NCBI GenBank assembly: GCA_018711185.1
Contig: DVIQ01000023.1
Coordinates: 62,001 to 126,000, forward strand
Reading direction: 5' to 3'
DNA length: 64,000 nucleotides
Origin: Candidatus Limivivens intestinipullorum
GTDB lineage: Bacteria; Bacillota; Clostridia; Lachnospirales; Lachnospiraceae
Shown in pieces: positions 58,451-64,000 of this stretch; positions within the stretch are counted from its first letter, which is position 1; each line of letters opens with the position of its first letter. A program made the translations under genes and the position numbers. The notes under the pieces are model-generated. The model was not told the origin of the DNA, did not search any database, and saw only the letters and a list, made by a program, of their open reading frames with translations.

Positions 58451-59998
58451 TTAATTTCTGGAATCCAGCCATGCGTTAACCTGCTTTTCTACCTCTTCTC
58501 TCACCATATCAAGCCCGGCGTTCTTCGCTGCCGCAAGATATTCTTCATATGCCTGGTCTACATCGTTTACCAGTCCGGCCTGCAGCGGATAACCGTATTC
58601 GCTCTGCACATTGTAGAGTGCGGTATACTCTGTATCGAAGCCGCTGGTATCAAGGGCAAAACCTTCAAAAATACTCGGCACTACCTTATTATTGATCTTT
58701 TCCATGATTTCGTCATAGTCATCGCAGTAGTTTGACTGGCGCTTTTCAAAATTCTCGTTTCCAACCAGGGAGCTCGGGAAATAGTTAAAGCTTGCTCCGT
58801 CCGCGATATTTGAAGTATCAATACTTCCATCGTCCGCTAACGTATAGTTAATGCCTTCCATTCCATAGGTTACGAAATCCCAAAGCTCTTCATTCTGCTG
58901 GATATAATCCAGAACCATCAGGGCTCTTTCCGGATTTTTCCCGCTGGCGGTAACTGCCGTCATCGTTCCGATGGTGGAACCGGAAAGCACGCTGTCGGGA
59001 TTGCCTTCAAAATACATATAGAATCCCAGCTCCCAGCCTTCCGCTCCGTGCTCCTGCTCTACCTGCGTTGCATGCCAGTTATAGTTCGGAAGCTGCTCGT
59101 TGAAGGAGGCTGCCGCCGCGCCGTTCAATACCTGCATTACGCCCCAGTTCGTGCTGGCCAGTACGCTGGATGACCAGAATCCGCGGTCTGCCCAATCCTT
59201 CATCTTATACATATAGTCTTTGTATTCCGGCGTTTCAATTACGCTGAGCACTTCTCCGTTTCTGGGATCATAAACGAAATTGAACATCGCGTCATGGATC
59301 TCATCGATTCCGATATAGGGAGTGTTATAGATCCAGGAAGTTCCATAAACCTGGCATTGATAATCGTCTACCGGCAACAGTCCGGGCTCATTGTCCTTAA
59401 TGCACTGGAGATACGTCTCAATGTCTTCCATGGAATCAATTTCCGGAAGATCGTATTTCTTTCTCAGATCCTCCCTGTATACAAAGGTGGGAACCGTAAC
59501 GCCGGTCTTTAAGGTCGGAACGCCATAAATATGGCCGTTCACGGTCGCCGCGTCCCAGGTCTCCTCGGGAATCGTCTCCCAGAGATAGGGCGCGTATTCC
59601 GGAATCAGCTCATCCAAAGACATAAACGCATTGTCCAGCGCATACCCCTGGTAATCCAGCCATCCCGGAGCCGCCTGAATCATATCATAGGAATCACCAG
59701 ACGCAAGGGCCAGGGCGTAGTTGTTCGTATAATCATTTCCGGCTGCGTAGGTATAATCGATGGTACAGTTCAGCGCCGCTTTCAGGCGGCTGTTCAGTTC
59801 GTCCCAGAACTGCGATGCCAGGTCCGTATTATTCGGAGCGTCCGCGATCGCGTACAGCTTCAGCTCCACGTATTCCAGATCTCCCTGATACTCCGCTTCC
59901 TCCGCGCTGACATTCAGTCCCATACCGGGCACGCAGCCCAGTACCATAGCCGCCGCCAAAAGACCCGACGTCAGTTTTGCCATTTTTTTCTGTTTCAT
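58451..59998 (-). CDS. Extracellular solute-binding protein, LplA/AlgQ type
   Basis: This 515-residue binding protein of the large (type 2, LplA-like) kind works with LplB/LplC permeases. The signal peptide ends near VSA|EEA (about residue 28); VLGC at about 20 is a borderline lipobox, so anchoring is uncertain. Features include NTDLASQFWDELNSRLKAAL-like and YGVPTLKTGVTVPTFVYRED stretches. The ATG follows AAAAAGGAGGAAAAGA. Ligands in this family are often oligosaccharides or uronate oligomers; here an amino-sugar glycoside is plausible by context. Confidence 0.9.
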   Translation of the reverse strand: MKQKKMAKLTSGLLAAAMVLGCVPGMGLNVSAEEAEYQGDLEYVELKLYAIADAPNNTDLASQFWDELNSRLKAALNCTIDYTYAAGNDYTNNYALALASGDSYDMIQAAPGWLDYQGYALDNAFMSLDELIPEYAPYLWETIPEETWDAATVNGHIYGVPTLKTGVTVPTFVYREDLRKKYDLPEIDSMEDIETYLQCIKDNEPGLLPVDDYQCQVYGTSWIYNTPYIGIDEIHDAMFNFVYDPRNGEVLSVIETPEYKDYMYKMKDWADRGFWSSSVLASTNWGVMQVLNGAAAASFNEQLPNYNWHATQVEQEHGAEGWELGFYMYFEGNPDSVLSGSTIGTMTAVTASGKNPERALMVLDYIQQNEELWDFVTYGMEGINYTLADDGSIDTSNIADGASFNYFPSSLVGNENFEKRQSNYCDDYDEIMEKINNKVVPSIFEGFALDTSGFDTEYTALYNVQSEYGYPLQAGLVNDVDQAYEEYLAAAKNAGLDMVREEVEKQVNAWLDSRN

Positions 59999-60104
59999 TT
60001 CTTTTCCTCCTTTTTTAGAAAAATTCTGCGGTTTCTCCGACCCTTGCCCCTGATTCAAAGAAACCGGCTTCTTGTATAGTAAATTCATTACTATCCTGTT
60101 TGTG

Positions 60105-60989
60105 TTATCCCTTAACCGCTCCAATCGAAATACCCTGAACGAAATATTTCTGCAGGAAGGGATATAAGAAGATAATCGGTCCTGTCGCGACCACCGCGTT
60201 TGCCAGCTTCTGCGTCTCTGTCGGCAAAATGTTGCCGCTGAAGTTCTCGATACCAGCCTGCGCGATTTTGGAAGCCGCATTTAAAATATTATATAAGCGA
60301 TACTGTAGCGGCCACATATCCGCGTCTGTGATAAACAGGGACGCGTGATACCAGTCGTTCCAATATGCCAGCGCCAGGAACAGCGCGACTGTGGCGAGAA
60401 TCGGGGTAGACAGCGGTATGACAATCCGAATCAGAATCCGGAACTCCCCCGCTCCATCCAGTTTTGCCGATTCCACCAGGGAATCCGGTATTGTTTTCAT
60501 AAAGTTTCTGATTAATAAAATATAGAAGGAACTGCAGCAGGGCGGAATAATCAGAGCCCAGAGCGTGTTTCGCATTCCCAGCCGCGTAATGACAATATAC
60601 CAGGGCACCATGCCGCCGGAAAACAGTGTCGTAAAATAAACAATGAAGGCGATTACATTACGGTATTTCAGTTCCTTTCTGGAAAGCGCGTAGCCGCAGA
60701 GAGTCATGATCGTAAGACCAAGTACTGTACCCGCCACCGTCACAAGAATGCTGACGCCGTACGCCCGCGCGATCTGTTTCGGAAACAGGAAAATACTGCG
60801 GTATCCGTCTAAAGAAAATCCTCTCGGCAAAATGGAATATCCGTTTTTCATAATCTCGGCGCTGTCCGAAAACGAGCCTGAAATGATAAGAACAAAAGGC
60901 AGCGCACAGACAATCGCCACGATCGTCAAAATAATATAGATTGCTGTATTCAGGACTTTCTCTCCCGCTGATCGTTTTATTTTTTTCAT
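60105..60989 (-). CDS. ABC transporter permease, LplC type
   Basis: This 294-residue permease with six spans has the EAA-like loop SLVESAKLDGAGEFRILIRIVIP-type near residues 165-188. The second of two ATGs, six bases after GGAGG, is preferred. It forms the importer with the LplB-type permease and the binding protein encoded on either side. The ATPase is not in the operon. Confidence 0.92.
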   Translation of the reverse strand: MKKIKRSAGEKVLNTAIYIILTIVAIVCALPFVLIISGSFSDSAEIMKNGYSILPRGFSLDGYRSIFLFPKQIARAYGVSILVTVAGTVLGLTIMTLCGYALSRKELKYRNVIAFIVYFTTLFSGGMVPWYIVITRLGMRNTLWALIIPPCCSSFYILLIRNFMKTIPDSLVESAKLDGAGEFRILIRIVIPLSTPILATVALFLALAYWNDWYHASLFITDADMWPLQYRLYNILNAASKIAQAGIENFSGNILPTETQKLANAVVATGPIIFLYPFLQKYFVQGISIGAVKG

Positions 60990-61014
60990 CGTCATCCTCC
61001 GTTCCCTGTTTCGA

Positions 61015-61992
61015 TTAAAACAGCGCGTTTTCAGGACTCTTCTTCCGGATAATCGTATTTACGATCAACACAAGAATAAATCCGAATACCGACTGGTACA
61101 CGCCGGCCGCGGTAGAAGTTCCCATATTAAAGTTCACCGTCATAGACCGGTAAATATAGGTATCCAAAACATCCGTCACACGGAACAGCTGTCCGTTTCT
61201 CTGAACCAGATTGTAGAACAGGTCGAACTGTCCTCTCATAATTCCTCCAAGGCTGAATAAAACCAGCATAATAAAGGTCGGTTTCAGCAGAGGAAGCGTA
61301 ATGTACCGGATTTCTTTGATGCTGTTGCATCCGTCGATCTTAGCCGCTTCATAAATTTCCTGATCAAAGCCCGTGATGGCCGCCAGGTAAACAACCATGC
61401 CGTAGCCGGTACCCTTCCAGAGGTAGAAAAACACAATGATAAAGGGCCATACCCACTTCATCATATAAACATTGATTTCCTGGCCGCCCAGAGCGCTGAT
61501 GATCGAGTTCAGCACGCCATAGTTGCTGTTGAAAATATTGTAGGCAATGGTTCCCACAATAACATAGGAAACAAAATATGGCAGCAGCATAATCGACTGT
61601 GTTACTCTCTTAAATACACGGCTGGCAACGATGGAAACCATAATCGCAAACGCGCATTGGATAACGTTCCCAAGAAAGATAAATACCAGATTGTACAGTA
61701 CCGTATTTCTGGTCAGATATACGATCGGAGCGTCCCATCCGCCTTGTACAAAATACAGAAAGTTTTTCAAGCCGACAAACGGGCTTCCAAAGATTCCTTT
61801 TGAAAAATCATAATCTACAAACGCATAATAGATACCGGCCATGGGGATGTAACTGAAAATCAGGAAAAATATCAACGCCGGAACAGTCATCAAGTATAAC
61901 GACCTGTGCTTATATAATTCCTGGAATACTCCTCCTGTCTTGCCGCGCGCCTTTGGCGCCTTTTTCGTTTTTGCTTTCCCATCTTTTCGCAT
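61015..61992 (-). CDS. ABC transporter permease, LplB type
   Basis: This 325-residue permease has a basic N-terminus (MRKDGKAKTKKAPKARGK) and six spans. The EAA loop EIYEAAKIDGCNSIKEIRY lies around 214-232, and a C-terminal FGFILVLIVNTIIRK follows. It is the first gene of the eight-gene operon. I use the ATG after GGAAGGAGTAAGGGAA. It sits just downstream of two LacI-type operators. Confidence 0.92.
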   Translation of the reverse strand: MRKDGKAKTKKAPKARGKTGGVFQELYKHRSLYLMTVPALIFFLIFSYIPMAGIYYAFVDYDFSKGIFGSPFVGLKNFLYFVQGGWDAPIVYLTRNTVLYNLVFIFLGNVIQCAFAIMVSIVASRVFKRVTQSIMLLPYFVSYVIVGTIAYNIFNSNYGVLNSIISALGGQEINVYMMKWVWPFIIVFFYLWKGTGYGMVVYLAAITGFDQEIYEAAKIDGCNSIKEIRYITLPLLKPTFIMLVLFSLGGIMRGQFDLFYNLVQRNGQLFRVTDVLDTYIYRSMTVNFNMGTSTAAGVYQSVFGFILVLIVNTIIRKKSPENALF

Positions 61993-62086
61993 TTCCCTTA
62001 CTCCTTCCCTGCGGATTCCAATACTATTTTTGCCGTTCAAATCTTCTATCCGTCTTTTTGGTACATCGTCCTGCTCCTTTCCGTTT

Positions 62087-62100
62087 TGGTACCGGTACCA
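62087..62100. promoter_or_regulatory. LacI-type operator 1 (perfect palindrome)
   Basis: TGGTACCGGTACCA is a perfect 14-bp palindrome with a central CG, about 110 bases downstream of the leftward start site, in the operon leader. Confidence 0.75.
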
Positions 62101-62146
62101 TTTTCCCGCTTTTAAAATCCCGCTGATGCGGGCATCTTTTCTCTTT

Positions 62147-62160
62147 TGGTATCGGTTTCA
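62147..62160. promoter_or_regulatory. LacI-type operator 2
   Basis: TGGTATCGGTTTCA matches the first half of operator 1 with a degenerate second half; it is about 60 bases upstream of operator 1 and downstream of the leftward start site. Confidence 0.55.
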
Positions 62161-62218
62161 ATAACAATCAAAAATTAAAGGCTTTCATTTTTGCCATTTT
62201 GTCCATCTATTCGCCATC

Positions 62219-62247
62219 AGAATACTATATATTGTCACTTTTGTCAA
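62219..62247 (-). promoter_or_regulatory. Promoter of the eight-gene sugar operon
   Basis: Minus-strand TTGACA (complement of 62242-62247), 17-base spacer, TATTCT (complement of 62219-62224). Confidence 0.7.
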
Positions 62248-62295
62248 TACTGTTTTTATATATTTTTTATTTCTTGGTCTATTTTTCTATTTTAT

Positions 62296-62309
62296 TGGTA
62301 TCGTTTCCA
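62296..62309. promoter_or_regulatory. LacI-type operator 3
   Basis: TGGTATCGTTTCCA: five of seven symmetric pairs; about 90 bases upstream of the leftward start site. Confidence 0.55.
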
Positions 62310-62424
62310 CTTTTTTCGGATAATAGATTGACTTTCTTTTGCCTTTGTGATATGCTTTTTTTAGTTCATGGATGATCATTTATTCGTCCATCTTCACAGG
62401 AGAAAGAGCCGTTTCAGGCTGTTT

Positions 62425-62438
62425 TGGTACCGATACCA
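62425..62438. promoter_or_regulatory. LacI-type operator 4
   Basis: TGGTACCGATACCA: six of seven symmetric pairs, overlapping the -35 region of the lacI promoter and so placed for autoregulation. Confidence 0.7.
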
Positions 62439-62459
62439 TAAAAAATCCTCTCTTTTTTA

Positions 62460-62468
62460 TGCTATAAT
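62460..62468 (+). promoter_or_regulatory. Extended -10 promoter of the lacI-family gene
   Basis: TGCTATAAT at 62460-62468, without a clear -35, about 60 bases before the start codon and directly downstream of operator 4. Confidence 0.6.
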
Positions 62469-62530
62469 AAAGTGAAAAGGCCAACCGCGCACGCTGTCAG
62501 CGGAAACGGTCTGTAATGGAGGAAGTTATA

Positions 62531-63616
62531 ATGGAAGAAAAACTCGAAAAGAAAGTAACCATTTACGAAATAGCCAAGCTCTGCGGCGTATCTGTGTCTA
62601 CGGTCTCGCGCGTGCTGAATAAAAGTCCCTATGTTTCCGCAAAAACACAGGCGCGCGTATTGGATGTGATCAACAAGTATCATTATGCTCCAAGCGCGGT
62701 GGCCCGTGCCATGATCAGCAATCAGACCAAGACCCTGGGCGTTATTATTTCAGATATTACGAACCCTTATTTCAGTGAACTGTATCTGGAAATTCAGCGA
62801 TATGCTGTGGATTACGGCTACTCTCTTATATTATGCAATACCTTTTACGGCGGCGCTTCCCATGGAGTGTCCGCCGCCATTCCGGAAGATACCTATTTTA
62901 AAACGATGCTGGAAAAAAAGGTGGACGGCGTTCTGATTCTTGGGGGCGAAATCGACCTTGACCACGTTTCTGCCTCTTATAAAGAAGCTCTGAACCGTAT
63001 GAGCAAACAGATTCCTGTCGTCATTCTCGGACAGACAATTCCGGGCTGTGACTGCATTTTCATCAACCGGAATTTAAGCGGCGGCGTCTCCACGCTGATT
63101 CACCATTTGTTAGCCCTGGGACGGCGCAAAATCGGATTTATCGGCGGCGAAAAAGGTGTCCGCACCACCACTGCCAGGCTTTCGGCCTACCGGCAGACCC
63201 TGGAGGCTTTAGGGCTCCCTTATGACCCGGCCCTTGTCTCTTTAAGCAACTACTACGCACCGGACGGATATCTTGCCATGTCCAAGCTCCTTGAGAATCC
63301 GGAGAATCTGCCTACCGCGGTCGTCTGCATCAATGATGCCGTGGCACAAGGCGCGATCCGCGCCATTGTCGATAAAGGACTGCAGGTCCCGGAAGATCTT
63401 TCTGTGGTAAGCTGTGATCAGTTTCCCTCAGGCGAATATACTTGCCCCCGCCTGACTACCCTGGACCAGCAGAACAGTTATCTCGGGCGCATGTCAATTA
63501 TGACGCTGATCGGTGCAATCCATAACGATTCCGAGTGTATCAGCATCTCTCATGAACCGCGTCTGATCATTCGCGAATCCTGCGGCGCAAAACTTGGCCG
63601 CTTTTTCGAACAGTAA
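62531..63616 (+). CDS. LacI-family transcriptional regulator
   Basis: The 361-residue regulator has an N-terminal LacI helix-turn-helix (VTIYEIAKLCGVSVSTVSRVLN, residues about 9-30), hinge helix (PSAVARAMISNQTKTLG) and a sugar-binding periplasmic-like domain (VIISDITNPYFSELY; GGVSTLIHHLLALGRRKIGFIGGEK; SCDQFPSGEYTCPRLTT). The ATG at 62531 follows GGAGGAAGTTATA. It should bind the TGGTAYCGRTACCA-type sites in the divergent region and respond to the imported sugar or a derivative. Confidence 0.94.
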   Translation: MEEKLEKKVTIYEIAKLCGVSVSTVSRVLNKSPYVSAKTQARVLDVINKYHYAPSAVARAMISNQTKTLGVIISDITNPYFSELYLEIQRYAVDYGYSLILCNTFYGGASHGVSAAIPEDTYFKTMLEKKVDGVLILGGEIDLDHVSASYKEALNRMSKQIPVVILGQTIPGCDCIFINRNLSGGVSTLIHHLLALGRRKIGFIGGEKGVRTTTARLSAYRQTLEALGLPYDPALVSLSNYYAPDGYLAMSKLLENPENLPTAVVCINDAVAQGAIRAIVDKGLQVPEDLSVVSCDQFPSGEYTCPRLTTLDQQNSYLGRMSIMTLIGAIHNDSECISISHEPRLIIRESCGAKLGRFFEQ

Positions 63617-63641
63617 ACGTTTTGCAAAAAGGAGGTAGAGC

Positions 63642-64000
63642 ATGTCTACAAATTACAGTGTTATTTTCACCCAGCGGCAAAAAGCCGAACTCATCGCGTC
63701 GCCCTTCACCGATACGCCCGGGGAAGGCGAAATTATCGGAAAAACCGTTGTTTCCGTAATCTCAAACGGTTCGGAAACCGGCGGTTTTATGGGCTATGGC
63801 GGAGGCGAAGGCCTCTATCCCTGCGAAACAGGGTACGCCAATATTCTCCGCGTCACACAGGTGGGGGAGAATGTCGAGGACATTCATCCGGGAGATCTGG
63901 TATTTTCTTTAACCCCTCACAAGCTGTACAATAAAGCGGCGGCTAAGGATGTTTTTCTCATCCCTGAAGATATTGCCCCGGAAAAGGCGGCGCTCTGCCG
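63642..64000 (+). CDS. Medium-chain (zinc-type) dehydrogenase, N-terminal part
   Basis: The gene is cut by the window edge after about 119 codons. The N-terminus reads GEGEIIGKTVVSVISNGSE, GFMGYGGGEGLYPCETGYANILRV and VEDIHPGDLVF, the GroES-like domain pattern of sorbitol/alcohol-type medium-chain dehydrogenases. The ATG follows AAAAAGGAGGTAGAGC. It is 25 bases after the LacI gene and probably co-transcribed. It lacks an obvious catalytic-zinc Cys-His pair in the visible part. A sugar or polyol substrate is inferred. Confidence 0.75.
   Translation, partial: MSTNYSVIFTQRQKAELIASPFTDTPGEGEIIGKTVVSVISNGSETGGFMGYGGGEGLYPCETGYANILRVTQVGENVEDIHPGDLVFSLTPHKLYNKAAAKDVFLIPEDIAPEKAALC

Larger units (their letters stand above)
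61993..62530. other. 538-base divergent control region of the sugar operon
   Basis: It holds the leftward promoter (62219-62247), the rightward lacI promoter (62460-62468) and four LacI-type operator sites (62087, 62147, 62296, 62425). The middle is A+T-rich. No coding region is supported. Confidence 0.8.

Overview
The window reads as a chromosomal segment of a spore-former-lineage Clostridia species, most like Lachnospiraceae. The grounds are the protein set (SpoVG, a DnaD-domain protein followed by a DnaI-like loader, a GlgC/GlgD pair, an Hcp with anaerobe-type N-terminal cysteines, a Na+-pump decarboxylase beta subunit), strong AGGAGG ribosome sites, and TTGACA/TATAAT promoters. Base composition looks moderate, roughly half G+C by eye. 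I see no rRNA, tRNA, CRISPR array, prophage or intact insertion sequence. The lineage is an inference.

Layout. 0.3-8.3 kb: asparaginase, a CaCA-type exchanger, a KDG-type sugar kinase, Hcp with its Fe-S partner, a histidine phosphatase with a small Cys-rich protein, a GNAT remnant, and a DUF134-NifX fusion. 8.6-18.2 kb: a minus-strand sugar-acid locus. It holds an Eda-type aldolase, KDG kinase and galactonate dehydratase, then two ABC permeases and a binding protein, then RpiB, a split transketolase and a DapA-family lyase. A divergent IclR regulator (18.4 kb) faces it. 19.7-21.8 kb: an FGGY kinase overlapping a YdcF-like gene. 22-27.5 kb: pth, mfd and a PrsA-like foldase. 27.8-29.3 kb: a decarboxylase beta subunit and a 41-residue gamma-like protein behind a riboswitch-like leader. 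29.4-33.2 kb: a zinc-ribbon protein, spoVG, glgD, glgC. 33.8-40.2 kb: murC, a DnaA-box cluster, the DnaD-domain and DnaI-like genes, prs and a DUF368 protein. 40.3-48.5 kb: a decayed dinD-like gene, metY, cysK, a radical SAM protein, YqeY, a DUF4143 ATPase, rlmI and a LysR regulator. 48.9-54.1 kb: a heterodimeric ABC exporter, a Fic protein and a DUF2284 protein. 54.4-64 kb: an eight-gene minus-strand sugar operon (nagB, kinase, isomerase, ThuA, SDR, binding protein, two permeases), with a divergent LacI regulator and the start of a dehydrogenase.

The two sugar loci follow one design: a divergent regulator, importer genes without an ATPase, and intracellular enzymes. Both probably share an ATPase encoded elsewhere. 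The first should take a hexonate to pyruvate and triose phosphate. The second carries amino-sugar and keto-sugar enzymes and has four LacI-type operators in its control region.

The least ordinary material is non-coding. It includes a yybP-ykoY-like leader ahead of a sodium-pump gene, two families of modular palindromic intergenic repeats (one a 110-bp tandem unit), four abutting perfect DnaA boxes ahead of the primosome genes, and an in-frame gene fusion that keeps an internal ribosome site.
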